64,000 nt of DNA from Maratus speciosus (Eukaryota > Arthropoda > Arachnida > Araneae > Salticidae): the NCBI GenBank assembly GCA_963932465.1, contig OZ010793.1, positions 259,003,196-259,067,195 on the forward strand, written 5' to 3'. How positions within the stretch are numbered: the first letter of the stretch is position 1; each line of letters begins with the position of its first letter. Position numbers and translations under genes: made by a program. Under the pieces are notes generated by a model. The model saw nothing but the letters and a program-made list of their open reading frames with translations. It was not told where the DNA came from and did not search any database. This document shows, piece after piece, positions 59,601-63,551 of the stretch.

Positions 59601-61694
59601 GCATTTAAAATAATCCAAGCAACAAAATCAGACACTAATATATTAGCTAAAGTTATGAGGAATTCAGTCCATGAGGGTCAGACGCAACAAAATTTGCTCA
59701 CAAATGAGTGCCCATGAACATATCAGGCATGACGAATGGGTTAAAACATATGTTCCACAACATAGTATCAATTCAAAAGTTCCAATTGAATTTTTAAACT
59801 AGTTGAATGCAAATTCCAAAACTTTCTTCTATCTTATATTTCAAAAATTCTTAATATTTCTAAAAGTAGTTACACATGTTAATACTTCAATATTATTAGT
59901 TCAATACCATACCAACATGTGTGCAAGAAGTATATCCAAGCCAAGACTGAAAACTTTTCTCAGTATTAGAAATAATCATATGAAAATGGGCTAGAAGATT
60001 AATATGTCTTGCATTATGCCTAAAAATTGATCTCTTAGAATAAAAGAAAGTGATTAAAAGTTCTTGATAATAAAATTGCTATTATTTAAGTATCTAAAGT
60101 AGAATTTACTATCAGTCAAAAAAATCTTCAAGACTGAAATCAGTCCTGAGACTGAAGGTCTTGCACCCAGGCATACCAACTTTAATTTTCTTCTTAAATT
60201 TCTGCTTCAGTCAATTAAACAGACTAAAAACAAGTTAATCTATATCATATTTGTTAAAATCAATAGTTTTTCCTTATTCTGTTGTTATCAGCTGTTTGCG
60301 AATAGTCGGCTTACAGGAAGCGAGTTTCCGCCGCTGCAAGAGCCGCCGATGGACAACAGAACTACGAAAAATCAAGAAAAGTACAAAAATCACTATCATA
60401 CAGCCCCTTTACCACGCAATATTTCCAAATTAGGTAGGATCTGTTGGCCATATCCAAAATTATGCACAAAAAATTTTGTTCAATTGTATGCATAATTTTA
60501 TGCACTTTTCGATGGTATGATAAAGAAAATGGTACAAACATCGCTATTAGAGTGTCCCCCTTCCAGCAGGTTTAATTCAAATTCAGGGAGGACTTGCTTG
60601 CTATAGCAAGAAACATACTCACAAAATTTGGTTCAATTCTATGCATAACTTTATAAACTTATTAATGGTACAATAATGAAAATGGTGCAGACATCGCAAT
60701 TATAGCGCTCCCTTCTGGCGAATTTTTTCAAGTTCAGGATGAGGGGGGGGGGGTGGACCTACCGACCATAGCCTTACACATATACAAAAAATTTGGTTAA
60801 ATTCTATGCATAATTTTATACAGATTTCGATGGTACAATAATGAAAATGGCACAGACATTGCTATTACAGCGCCCCCTTCTGGCAGATTTTTTTTCCAAA
60901 TTCATGGAGGACTTGCTTGCCACAGCCAGAAACATGCACAAAAAATTTGGTTCAATTCTATGCATAACTTCATACACTTTTCGATGGTACAATATTAAAA
61001 AATGGCACAAAAATCGCCATTACAGAGCCCCCTACCGGCTATTTTTTTTTTTTTTTTTTTTTTCAAATTAAGGAAGAACCTGCTTGCCATAGCCAAGAAC
61101 TTAAAAAAATTTTTTGGTTCAATTCTATGCATAACTTCATACATATTTTCTGATGGTACAATATTCAAAATCGAACAAAAATCGCTATTACAGCACCCCC
61201 TACCGGCAATTTTTTTTCCAAATTCAGGTAGGACCTGCTTACTATAGCAAATACATAAAAATTGATTCACTTCTATGCATAACAATTTTATACACTTTTT
61301 GATGGTACAACGGCGACAAACAGACATTTTCTAAAAACATGTTTTCTGGGACCTCTGACCCCTAAAACGTGTAATTCTGTTGAAAAAATTTCGATTACAA
61401 TACTTCCTTCTATTGAAGATAGAAGAAAGTAAGAAGGAGGGGAGGAGGATTGAGACTTTCTCAACACCCTGTATATAACTGCAAAAACAAACTGATATAG
61501 CCATCACATGGAATTTTAAAAAAATTAAAATGATAATTACAGGGAATAAATCAGGAAATATAACAGGATATATAACAACAAATGTTGGTTATTAAAGGTA
61601 ATGCTTAAACACAGATGCATTCACAAAAAAAAGTTTACAAACAGTATATTACCTCTTTTTGAGCCAGCAGATCCATTACCATTTGCTTTGCAAA
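4250..61694 (-). CDS. FUBP: FUBP/KHSRP/Psi-family KH-domain nucleic-acid-binding protein, gene model (10 exons, 5' end outside window)
   Basis: Joining ten minus-strand exons gives one continuous frame of 494 residues ending in TAA. All introns are GT-AG and every junction phase fits. Order in the product: end of KH2 (AKQMVMDLL), a short linker, KH3 with the GKNG loop, a Gly/Arg-rich linker, KH4 with the GKGG loop, a Pro/Gly-rich stretch, the motif [14 protein letters not shown], then [12 protein letters not shown] and [15 protein letters not shown], and an Ala/Pro/Gln-rich tail. The tyrosine-rich repeats are the DUF1897-type C-terminus that defines the FUBP1/KHSRP/FUBP3 group (Psi in flies). 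Family members are nuclear proteins that bind single-stranded DNA or AU/GU-rich RNA and act in transcription, splicing and mRNA decay; that is family knowledge. KH1, most of KH2 and the start codon are missing because the gene runs off the right edge. Which vertebrate paralogue is closest cannot be decided here. Introns run from 85 bp to about 12 kb. Confidence 0.93.
4689..4758. repeat. (AT)n microsatellite
   Basis: About 35 uninterrupted TA dinucleotides in the last intron of the FUBP-family gene. Confidence 0.95.
4881..4950. mobile_element. Partial MITE of the TGGGTGCAAGA family
   Basis: It begins ATGGGTGCAAGAAGTCCATC and continues CTAAGCCGAGAAAA..CTCAGCATTAG, matching the left part of the copies at 38312-38479 and 59916-60170. 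Only the left part is recognisable. Confidence 0.5.
5521..6355. repeat. 31-bp repeat block flanked by ~110-bp direct repeats
   Basis: Degenerate 31-bp units (TTTGACGAAATT plus a T-rich spacer) occupy about 5640-6190. The DNA on the left (5525-5640) and right (6240-6350) is a direct duplication: both contain ACTTACACCAGTTTTGTTTA, CAGAACAA, CATTTGAT and GGTGATT..AGTTTA in the same order about 715 bp apart. A C-run of 12 sits near 5967. Confidence 0.65.
6960..7800 (+). repeat. Hairpin-ended composite repeat with ~150-bp internal tandem units
   Basis: Three or more imperfect units share the phrases GTGCATTAGTTCTTG, GATATAGCTATTG and ATAGCAGCGCCA(C/T)CTGTTGGG. The right end carries AAAACATGTTTTT, then GACCCCTAAAACGTGTAA, then an imperfect hairpin around ACTTTCTTATTGTAAAGAT. 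The same end is found at 61320-61420 and, inverted, at 36100-36200. A 168-bp MITE interrupts one unit. Confidence 0.6.
7257..7424. mobile_element. 168-bp hAT-type MITE, 8-bp target duplication
   Basis: It starts CAGGGATGTAGTGG and ends CTACACCACTG, inverted with mismatches. The host sequence ATCAGCAC is duplicated exactly at 7249-7256 and 7425-7432, the 8 bp expected for hAT. Inside are repeated GTATAC motifs. It interrupts a tandem unit that reads through once it is removed. Confidence 0.85.
8630..9297. repeat. Homogenised 31-bp tandem array (about 20 units)
   Basis: Near-identical 31-bp units. Each contains the dyad TTTTGACAAAA and the stem TCGCG-TATTTCT-CGCGA. Units differ mainly by CpG to TpG or CpA changes. 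Because 31 is not a multiple of 3 and the unit lacks stops on the minus strand, all three minus frames stay open for 200-250 codons; these are not genes. Confidence 0.97.
9298..10275. repeat. Diverged continuation of the 31-bp array
   Basis: Same unit as 8630-9297 but each copy is different, with length changes and CpG decay (TTTGACGAAATTTGCG, TTGATGAAATTTGCGG and similar). It ends near GACGCAATTAGCGG. Confidence 0.85.
10885..10978. mobile_element. Right end of a pogo/Tigger-type element
   Basis: It reads CGCGTTAACGAAGTTCGACTG followed by TA (10979-10980). Read from the other strand this begins CAGTCGAACTTCGTTAACG, a typical Tigger terminus. A possible partner is CAGTCAAACC at 6425, but the match is short. 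Confidence 0.45.
11160..11350. repeat. Dispersed repeat module, second copy
   Basis: It contains TCTGAAATTCACAGCAAATT, TTGAAAGGTTA and GTGTAGATTCCT, shared with 1-190 and, in part, with the left flanks of 31-bp blocks at 33460-33500 and (other strand) 21215-21260. Confidence 0.6.
11351..13230. other. Intronic AT-rich DNA with a TTAA-type relic
   Basis: No gene is seen. At about 12135-12355 the sequence runs from TTAACCCTTTCAGGGGCGAAAG to CATTGAAAGGGCGTTGACG. It resembles the TTAA-flanked element at 28977-29165 (shared ATTCTGTT, ACTGAC, CCAGAATAT and TTTTATTAAAATATTCT) and is probably a decayed relative. Confidence 0.45.
13239..14245. repeat. Fold-back element: ~210-bp inverted arms around a ~580-bp loop
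   Basis: The left arm (about 13239-13458) and right arm (about 14037-14245) are inverted copies over roughly 210 bp. They share CTAACAAAAACATAGCTGTG, GCCAAGTTCTGTAAAGACA, GAAGTGATATCTAAGTGGGT and CTAGAACTTGGCAAGTTTTT. The loop has no coding potential and contains a small perfect dyad GGTGGGAT...ATCCCACC near 13557. Confidence 0.9.
15059..15640. repeat. Tandem repeat, about 4 units of ~148 bp
   Basis: Each unit contains ATTGCTTAAAATACA, AAGGGTTAAAT, ACTTTTTCAAAATTTTATGA, GGTGTTCAGCTGTAAGTATG and TTAG(A/G)GGCTCACTTAGAAAG. Identity between units looks like 75-85%. Confidence 0.85.
16592..16695 (-). CDS. FUBP: FUBP-family exon: second tyrosine-rich C-terminal motif
   Basis: After a split Asn codon the exon reads [20 protein letters not shown] and ends [13 protein letters not shown]. 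ADYSxAWxEYYR is the diagnostic last repeat of the FUBP/KHSRP family. The donor is GTAAGT and the acceptor CTTGCAG. Very long introns flank it (8.5 kb upstream, 12 kb downstream). Confidence 0.95.
16831..16882. repeat. Homopolymer junction T(n)G(n)
   Basis: About 30 T are followed directly by about 22 G. The same T-then-G arrangement occurs at 49-83. Confidence 0.9.
17128..17802. other. Transposon end fragments in intron 9
   Basis: CAGGGCCGGCCCAAGGACAT at 17128 is a typical hAT left terminus with no matching right end. At 17740-17800, TTTCCAGGTTGGTGACCACC followed by CTG resembles the right end of the CAGGGTGACC family (see 51036-57822). Between them is AT-rich DNA. Confidence 0.4.
17803..19560. 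other. Intronic AT-rich DNA, no gene seen
   Basis: This stretch contains a 36-nt poly(A) near 18029 and short open frames without codon bias or recognisable motifs. Nothing further can be supported. Confidence 0.5.
19615..20065. repeat. Direct duplicate of a ~240-bp dispersed repeat
   Basis: Two units share CACAATC(C)GCTTCGG, AAATTC.GTTCAAAATG, TACGGTACATTATATAGTTT, GAGAGCAAAAATGAATT and CAGAAAATAAGCAGTTTGGA. A third, more diverged copy is at 31495-31695. Confidence 0.8.
20200..21290. repeat. 31-bp repeat block in inverted orientation
   Basis: About 30 degenerate units read GTCAAAGGATCGCGAAAAAA and CGCAAATTT, the reverse complement of the other blocks. The end at 21215-21290 (CTGTGAATTTCAGAA, CCACTCTGAATCACCC) is the inverted form of the left flank found at 33430-33500 and 5610-5660. 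Two plus-strand frames remain open only because the repeat lacks stops there. Confidence 0.85.
21440..22060. repeat. Tandem repeat, 3-4 units of ~165-175 bp
   Basis: Units share GAATTGGTCCTATC.AAAACTTGT, AAGTTGTAGATAATGTTAAG, GATATCTTGAGAATTGACGA and a T-rich plus CCCCTTTTTGTTTTCG spacer. The last unit near 21960-22060 is diverged. Confidence 0.8.
22560..23450. repeat. 31-bp repeat block with two successive homogenised subtypes
   Basis: Degenerate units (22560-23020) lead into about seven copies of a subtype with GAAATGTGCATTTATTTCGC (23020-23236). These are followed directly by about six copies of a subtype with GAAATGTGCGGTTCTTTCGC (23237-23410). All units are 31 bp. Open minus frames here are artefacts of the repeat. 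Confidence 0.95.
23620..23926. repeat. 31-bp repeat block, degenerate
   Basis: Units such as TTTGACGAAATTCGCATTTT and TTTCGATGAAATTGGTG. The block is interrupted at 23926 by the MITE 23927-24349 and resumes briefly at 24355-24400. Confidence 0.7.
23927..24349. mobile_element. MITE with CAGGGTTCCTAC ends, 5-bp target duplication (copy 2)
   Basis: CAGGGTTCCTACGCAATTCTG at the left and GACCCGTAGGAACCCTG at the right, with GTATT duplicated at 23922-23926 and 24350-24354. The interior matches 1123-1558 (TTTCCCTGACCTTTCTCAGTA, CCTCCACAATGGACTTTAAT). It carries a 37-nt A tract that copy 1 lacks. Confidence 0.88.
24400..24615. repeat. 3' terminal module of a 31-bp-repeat element (copy A)
   Basis: It reads ATTCAGAATCAAATCACTCC, GTGATGTAATAATGACAACA and GTTGGACGTA, then a long A tract, then GAGCTCTGCA. 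The same series occurs at 47480-47675. Confidence 0.7.
25183..25329 (-). CDS. FUBP: FUBP-family exon: first tyrosine-rich C-terminal motif
   Basis: The exon reads [20 protein letters not shown], then a Gln/Pro/Ala-rich stretch ending ATPAQN. [11 protein letters not shown] is one of the DUF1897-type repeats that act as the transactivation or protein-contact region in FUBP1 (family knowledge). Length 147 nt; phases (two bases in, one base out) fit both neighbours. Confidence 0.94.
25968..26086 (-). CDS. FUBP: FUBP-family exon: Pro/Gly-rich C-terminal segment with GW/Y motif
   Basis: The first base completes a Tyr codon, then the exon reads [20 protein letters not shown] and goes on with [19 protein letters not shown]. 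It ends with one base of an Ala codon. The YAPxGWxxAYxxW pattern is the segment before the tyrosine-rich repeats in FUBP1-type proteins. The donor GTAAAT is acceptable and the acceptor is TTTTTAG. Confidence 0.92.
26421..27195. mobile_element. 775-bp MITE with 3-bp TAA target duplication (PIF/Harbinger-like?)
   Basis: The left end CAAGGAAGGTCTCCTTACC and the right end (other strand) CAAGGAAGGTCTCCATACA are inverted. The similarity continues to ACATACTC / GCATACTC. TAA flanks both ends (26418-26420, 27196-27198). A 3-bp TWA duplication suggests PIF/Harbinger, but no transposase is present. Confidence 0.7.
28211..29398. mobile_element. Non-autonomous element with CTATAGGTGAAAA ends nested in the hAT relic
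   Basis: The ends CTATAGGTGAAAA and TTTTCACCTATAG are perfect inverted repeats, and TTTGAG is duplicated at 28205-28210 and 29399-29404. Removing the element and one TTTGAG copy restores the transposase frame (...YIQRLK, then HIAISC...). Subterminal DNA carries clustered GTGGCGA / TCGCCAC motifs on the left and GTGGCCACTAA motifs on the right. Confidence 0.88.
28977..29165. mobile_element. 189-bp TTAA-flanked (piggyBac-like) MITE
   Basis: TTAA flanks both ends (28973-28976 and 29166-29169). The ends are CCCTTTCCGGCGCGGAG and CTCGCGAAAAGG, short imperfect inverted repeats. It sits inside the CTATAG element, which sits inside the hAT relic. Confidence 0.65.
30216..32765. other. Intron segment bounded by GTTTAAAC-rich palindromic tracts
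   Basis: Clusters of TGTTTTAAAC and CTGGTTTAAACC occur at 30215-30310. CTGGTTTAAACC recurs at 32672, followed by CGGGTTTAAAA...AAACCCG with a T32 tract at 32710-32750. They may be the ends of one element about 2.5 kb long. Inside, 31495-31695 is a third copy of the repeat at 19615-20065. No gene is recognised. Confidence 0.4.
33437..34800. repeat. 31-bp repeat block with its left flank
   Basis: The flank reads CATGGGAAATTCT, then ATTCTGAAATTCACAGC and CTGAAAGGTTA, and then a G run of about 28 (33520-33547). Degenerate units follow from 33590 to 34770 with TTTGACGAAATT and CGCGATC cores. Minus-strand open frames are repeat artefacts. Confidence 0.85.
34930..35770. repeat. 31-bp repeat block with its right flank
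   Basis: Units contain TTTTGACGAAATTTGCG and GAGGTTGTTTTGTGATCTTT, ending in the right-flank module TTTTTATGTCAGAATTTTCAG...ATTCGGAACATAATCACCCC at 35670-35766. Just before the block, 34845-34920 repeats 33115-33200 (ATATAATAGAATCATAACAA and GCACAGCAAAAAACTCC), so the two blocks sit in duplicated host DNA. Confidence 0.8.
36100..37095 (-). repeat. Hairpin-ended composite repeat, inverted copy, ~145-bp tandem units
   Basis: Five units share TACCATCGAAAAGTGTATGA, GAAGTTATGCATAGAATT and GGGGGCGCTGTAATAGCGAT. The left end carries the reverse complement of the GACCCCTAA / ACATGTTTT / hairpin module of 61320-61420. The right end (36985-37095) matches 60180-60310 inverted (GCAGAAATTTAAGA, AACTTGTTTTTA). 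It ends about 150 bp from the donor of the exon at 37236. Confidence 0.85.
37236..37327 (-). CDS. FUBP: FUBP-family exon: Pro/Gly-rich linker
   Basis: The exon starts [16 protein letters not shown] and ends GPPQYQQQ plus two bases of a Tyr codon completed by the next exon. The acceptor is TAATAG and the donor GTAAGT. It corresponds to the proline-rich region after KH4 in FUBP proteins. A long intron of about 11.1 kb follows. Confidence 0.9.
37413..37820 (-). CDS. FUBP: FUBP-family exon: RG/G-rich linker and KH4 domain
   Basis: This 408-nt exon begins [12 protein letters not shown]. It continues through a Gly/Arg-rich stretch with RGRGRGRGG, then [15 protein letters not shown], and then KH4 ([20 protein letters not shown], with GKGG as the GxxG loop) ending in [13 protein letters not shown]. 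The sharp run of Gly codons is typical of the KH3-KH4 linker in this family, and RG dipeptides there are candidate arginine-methylation sites (inference). The acceptor is GATCCAG and the donor GTAAGT; both ends are phase 0. Only 85 bp separate it from the next exon, the shortest intron of the gene. Confidence 0.95.
38312..38479. mobile_element. 168-bp MITE with TGGGTGCAAGA ends
   Basis: ATGGGTGCAAGAAGCCCATT at the left and CAAGTCTTGCACCCAT at the right are inverted. The interior shares TATTAGAAATAA, GCCAGAAGAT and TAGAATTTACTAT with 59916-60170. No target duplication could be fixed. Confidence 0.75.
38696..39035. mobile_element. 340-bp pogo/Tigger-type MITE
   Basis: The left end CAGTATGGAACCATTTATCC and the right end (other strand) CAGTATAGAACCATTTACCT are inverted. 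TA precedes the left end; the right flank is AT. Interior phrases TTATCCAGAAT resemble Tigger ends. It has no coding capacity. Confidence 0.7.
39036..41263. other. Intron 4 DNA with partial duplications
   Basis: 39400-39700 and 39740-40000 are diverged copies (AATCC.TTCAGTTTAGGT, GTTAGAAAATATGTA, TGAACATTAA.GTC). 40580-40740 repeats part of this inverted (GCTTCAAGCTCTTGATTAGC against GCTAATCAAGAGCTTGAATCC at 40010). At 40757 CAGGAATGAAAGGGCATTAA starts a fragment also seen at 8474. No gene is seen. Confidence 0.5.
41264..41470 (-). CDS. FUBP: FUBP-family exon: KH3 domain
   Basis: This 207-nt exon encodes a whole KH domain: it starts [20 protein letters not shown], with GKNG as the GxxG nucleic-acid-binding loop, and ends [10 protein letters not shown]. 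The acceptor used is TTTCAG with AG at 41471-41472. Another AG 10 nt upstream (41481-41482) would shift the frame relative to the preceding phase-0 exon and is rejected. The donor is GTATTA, weaker than the others in this gene. Confidence 0.92.
41753..42321. mobile_element. hAT (Charlie-like) non-autonomous element
   Basis: It begins CAGCGGTTCCCAACCTTTAT and ends GGTTGGGAACTACTG, the inverted ends typical of Charlie-like hAT elements. The phrase GCAACCCACCTAAT follows the left end. An exact 8-bp duplication is not visible, probably because of decay. It sits in the short intron between the 42-nt micro-exon and the KH3 exon. Confidence 0.7.
42652..42693 (-). CDS. FUBP: FUBP-family 42-nt micro-exon (Gly-rich linker before KH3)
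   Basis: The exon reads [14 protein letters not shown], a flexible Gly/Ser linker like the one FUBP proteins have just before KH3. The acceptor is TTTTTAG and the donor is a consensus GTAAGT. Both ends are phase 0. It lies 1.2 kb upstream of the KH3 exon. Confidence 0.85.
43190..44885. repeat. 31-bp repeat blocks (two) with right-flank module
   Basis: Blocks at 43190-43510 and 43740-44370 carry TTTTGACGAAATTTGCATTTT and CTGCGATC cores at 31-bp spacing, then lose regularity. The right-flank module (ATGTCCGAATTTTCGG, ATTTCGGAACAGAATCACTC) is at 44758-44881. Confidence 0.8.
45040..46500. repeat. Homogenised 31-bp tandem array (about 40 units)
   Basis: Near-identical 31-bp units with TTTTGTCACAATTCACG and CCTTCGCAATC run from about 45200 to 46470, with degenerate units at each edge. 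Two units carry the same extra-T variant 125 bp apart (45473 and 45598). Edge units near 46320-46440 share CACGGTTCC or CATGGTTCC variants. The three plus frames stay open for more than 400 codons; these are repeat artefacts, not genes. Confidence 0.97.
46501..47520. repeat. Degenerate 31-bp units and right-flank module
   Basis: Diverged units run to about 46925, then a right-flank module (TTTTTTATGTCCGAATTCTC at 46929), then more units from 47125 to 47450 and a second right-flank module (ATTCGGAACCGAATCACTCC at 47488). This suggests two adjacent or duplicated elements. Confidence 0.75.
47480..47680. repeat. 3' terminal module of a 31-bp-repeat element (copy B)
   Basis: TCACTCCTGTGACGTAATAA, then GACAACAGATCGTTGGACGT, then an A tract of about 40, then GAGCTCTGCAGGGTCTGCA. 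It matches 24440-24615 in order, including the A-tract followed by GAGCTCTGCA. Confidence 0.75.
47985..49270. repeat. ~120-bp tandem repeat split by a hAT MITE
   Basis: Units at 47985-48368 and 49110-49230 share CACCAGG.GG(T)GCA, CTCTGTT.TAAACAAACC, ATAGCA.GC.TGC and TTTTTTAGTTCCA. The interruption is the element 48369-49109. Confidence 0.7.
48369..49109. mobile_element. 741-bp hAT-type MITE with TAGAGATG ends
   Basis: It starts TAGAGATGTAAATTTTCC and ends AAGCATTCCCATCTCTA. The flanks GTTCCAAT (48361-48368) and GTTCCACT (49110-49117) match in 7 of 8 bases, as expected for an aged hAT target duplication. No transposase is present. Confidence 0.75.
49270..50584. other. Intronic DNA with a possible Tigger-type MITE
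   Basis: CAGTAGAGCACTGATTATCC at 49976 and, inverted, GATAATCAAGGTTTGTAAAT...CAGTCTACTG near 50285-50321 could be the ends of one about 345-bp element. ATTATCC and GATAATC inside fit a pogo-type MITE. No gene is seen. Confidence 0.35.
50585..50617 (-). CDS. FUBP: FUBP-family 33-nt micro-exon (KH2-KH3 linker)
   Basis: The exon reads [11 protein letters not shown] between a pyrimidine-rich acceptor (TTTTAG) and a GTAATA donor. It is the only one of the three frames without a stop, and it is phase 0 at both ends, as its neighbours require. The peptide itself is not a family motif, so the call rests on splice sites, phase and position. It may be an alternative cassette. An ATG opens it, but in this context it is internal. 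Confidence 0.7.
55150..55995. repeat. Tandem repeat with ~300-bp higher-order unit
   Basis: Units of about 150-170 bp share ATCCAATTGTTTTCAA, TTTTTTATGC.CATTTA, GGAAGG.TGG.(T)TTCCCTCACT and GGGGAATA.GGGTTGCCCCTC. Two alternating subtypes (one with TTTAAACAAGTTTATTCTTT, one with TTTACAAGTTTATCCGTTGA) form a dimer repeated at 55360-55660 and 55660-55960. Confidence 0.85.
56060..56599 (+). CDS. hAT transposase C-terminal fragment (dimerisation domain)
   Basis: A 179-codon open frame without stops. It starts near [20 protein letters not shown], has CDPRFRLGF (the hAT H/S-x-LDPRFK-type block), then [20 protein letters not shown] and [20 protein letters not shown], then [20 protein letters not shown]. 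PLxWWK...P.L..LA, then PSERVFS..G, then L.P is the hATC dimerisation signature (ZBED1/Hermes-like). The upstream DDE part and zinc finger are missing, so it is probably a last exon left in a defective element, or the preceding parts have been replaced by tandem DNA. The first ATG need not be the true start; an AG lies upstream near 55999. Confidence 0.88.
   Translation: MPLFERYESEPLLSLLRMSSFCDPRFRLGFTDSALEIKEIAMQYLNDLYLNQDDESSVREITVPVATQNKGLSKLLQDEDEPSHEPTLNPRKKSEMEINNYLAMPKISLDENPLIWWKSHQNSFPKLKSLARKLAFQGTSVPSERVFSTSGNVITKHRSSLLPKNAEMQVFLSQNKHII
58890..59245. repeat. 31-bp repeat block with right-flank module
   Basis: About seven units with TTTTGACGAAATTTGTG and GCGATC, then ATGTCCGAATTTTCAG and TCAGAACAGAATCACC at 59178-59238. 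Confidence 0.8.
59916..60170. mobile_element. 255-bp MITE of the TGGGTGCAAGA family
   Basis: ATGTGTGCAAGAAGTATATCC at the left and GGTCTTGCACCCA at the right. The interior matches 38312-38479 with extra internal DNA. Confidence 0.7.
60180..61430 (+). repeat. Hairpin-ended composite repeat, ~145-bp tandem units
   Basis: Six or so units share CAATTCTATGCATAACTTCA, TTTTCGATGGTACAATA and CGC(T/C)ATTACAGCGCCCCCT. The right end has ACAGACATTTTCTAAAAACA, CTCTGACCCCTAAAACGTGT and the hairpin CTTTCTTC..GAAG(AT)AGAAGAAAG near 61410. It is the inverted counterpart of 36100-37095. Confidence 0.85.
61653..61694 (-). CDS. FUBP: FUBP-family exon: end of KH2
   Basis: This 42-nt exon reads [14 protein letters not shown], the last helix of a FUBP-type KH2 domain. 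The acceptor (TATAG) ends at 61695 and the donor (GTAAT) begins at 61652. It starts and ends on codon boundaries. The exon upstream of it is not in the window; 61.7-64 kb holds a Tigger relic and no KH coding sequence that I can see. Confidence 0.85.
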
Positions 61695-62100
61695 CTATAA
61701 AATTACAAAAGTTCACTTCATTAATAGAAAATATTGCACACATGATAGAATTGAAATATAAATATTAAAAATTTTAAATTCTCTCTTGCATTATCTCTCA
61801 CACTAAACACTTAAAGGACATGATTTTAGACTTGGCCTTATGTGGTGTTTCTATTTTTCAAACATTTCACATGTTGTGGATGAAAGAAAATTGGACACTA
61901 TAATGCACTTTTCATGCAGCATTTAATCACCAATCGTTAAATGAAGTTTTTTTTTAAATCCATACAGAGAAAAAATGCACCAAAAATTACCAAAATATAC
62001 AAAAACTGGGACATTTTGAGATATATGAAATAAACATAAAAAGTCTCTTGCATGCACACACACACACATAAACATTTAGACTTTTTCCCATTTTTAAGTA

Positions 62101-63300
62101 CAGTGGAACCCCGCTAATTCGGACCCCGTTAATTTGGATCTCTGGATAATCAGGATAGGTAGATTTTCCCCCCCCCCCCAAATTTGAGACGCGATCGTCA
62201 AATTTCCATAACATTCATTTATTTCATCCACGTTTTCTGAATAAAAAAGTCTTTTCTGAAAACTTTAGAAGAATACCTTAAGCATTCTTATTTAAAATCT
62301 TTGATGTTATTCTTCAAATAAACAACAATGTATCACTTTAAGTTTGGCAATTTTATGGTTCCGGATGTTACAAAATATTTAAAAATTGTGAACAAAGCTG
62401 TCCTCCTAATTGATAATGCCCCGACACACCCCGAAGAAAGTCAACTGACAAAAGGAAACATAATGGTAAAGTTTTTACCACCAAATGGGACAGCGCTGGT
62501 ACAGTCAATGGATCAAGGAGATCTTCAGAACATTAAGTTTATAAACGACAAATGCTGAGTGAACTTTTAGAAGATGGAGAACATGGAGTGGTAGAGATTC
62601 TCAAATCAATCAATATCAAGAAAGTAATCTATATGATTGCTGAATCTTGGGATCAGGGTGCTCTCTCTGAAAGTCGTGGAAGAATTTATGGCCTGCAAAT
62701 TGTGATTTCTCAAATAATAAGCTTGAAACAGAAGGAAGAATAAGCGAGAATGAAAGAGAATTTACACCTCAAGATTTTGTGAGCATGTTAAAAAAAGTTG
62801 ATGGTTGCTCAGATGTTGATATCAGACATTAGCAATTGGTTAGAAGCAGAAAATAATGAAGATTACACTTTACCTATAGATGACAAAATCGCTTTGTGCA
62901 CAACTGAAGAAAATGAAAATTTTACAGACGAAAACACCATTATCAATGATGATCAAACAAAAGTTATTAGCCATAATGAAACAACGCCCCTTTTAGAACA
63001 ATTAATTATTTCTTTTGAACGTCAGGTAGAGACTACACCCAACGAACTACTTAATAGTTCAAGCGGATGCATGACCGTGCGGCCTGCAAAAGGTATACAA
63101 AACTGACACAGCAGAAGATCACAAACTTTATAATTACAAAGTAAACATTTTTTACTGTCTGTAAATATTCAATATGTTTAATATAAAGGTGATTTTCTGT
63201 AAGTATGTTATATTTAATTTCTTTTTTATCATTCTCCGGAATTTCGATAATCCGGATTAGGTCTGGTCCCAATTAATCCGAATTATTGGGGTTTTTGCTG
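62101..63300 (+). mobile_element. Tigger/pogo-type element, internally deleted
   Basis: The left end CAGTGGAACCCCGCTAATTC and the right end (other strand) CAGCAAAAACCCCAATAATTC are imperfect inverted repeats, each flanked by TA (62099-62100, 63301-63302). At 1.2 kb it is about half the usual length of an autonomous Tigger. It carries the C-terminal half of a transposase. Confidence 0.88.
62328..63106 (+). pseudogene. Tigger/pogo (DDE_1, jerky-like) transposase, C-terminal part
   Basis: The frame begins in KIVNKAVLLIDNAPTHPEES (the LLIDNAPTHP block that carries the second catalytic Asp), then VKFLPPNGTALVQSMDQGDL (the LPPNtTalLQPMDQG block). A frameshift near 62550 leads to LSELLEDGEHGVVEILKSIN and VIYMIAESWDQ. 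Two more frame breaks follow (about 62740 and 62811) before ISNWLEAENNED and LEQLIISFERQVE. The N-terminal HTH/CENP-B domains and first catalytic Asp are absent. The frameshifts make it non-functional. Confidence 0.88.
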
Positions 63301-63551
63301 TATATTTTTGCTGTCTAATGCACACTATGCTAAGACACCTCGGAGATAAAACTTTCATATAATCTGACAGCAAAAATTGTTTTTTATTGGCATATAAAAA
63401 ACATGTTTAAATTAAAAACCTTGGTTATTTTTATCTTTTTATCAAATTTTTATAACTAATGTATAATGAATGTTACCTGTACATTTTGATAAAATTTTTT
63501 ATGTACCAAAAGGGCAGTTATATTCCGGAATAGATGGTGTGTGTATGTATA

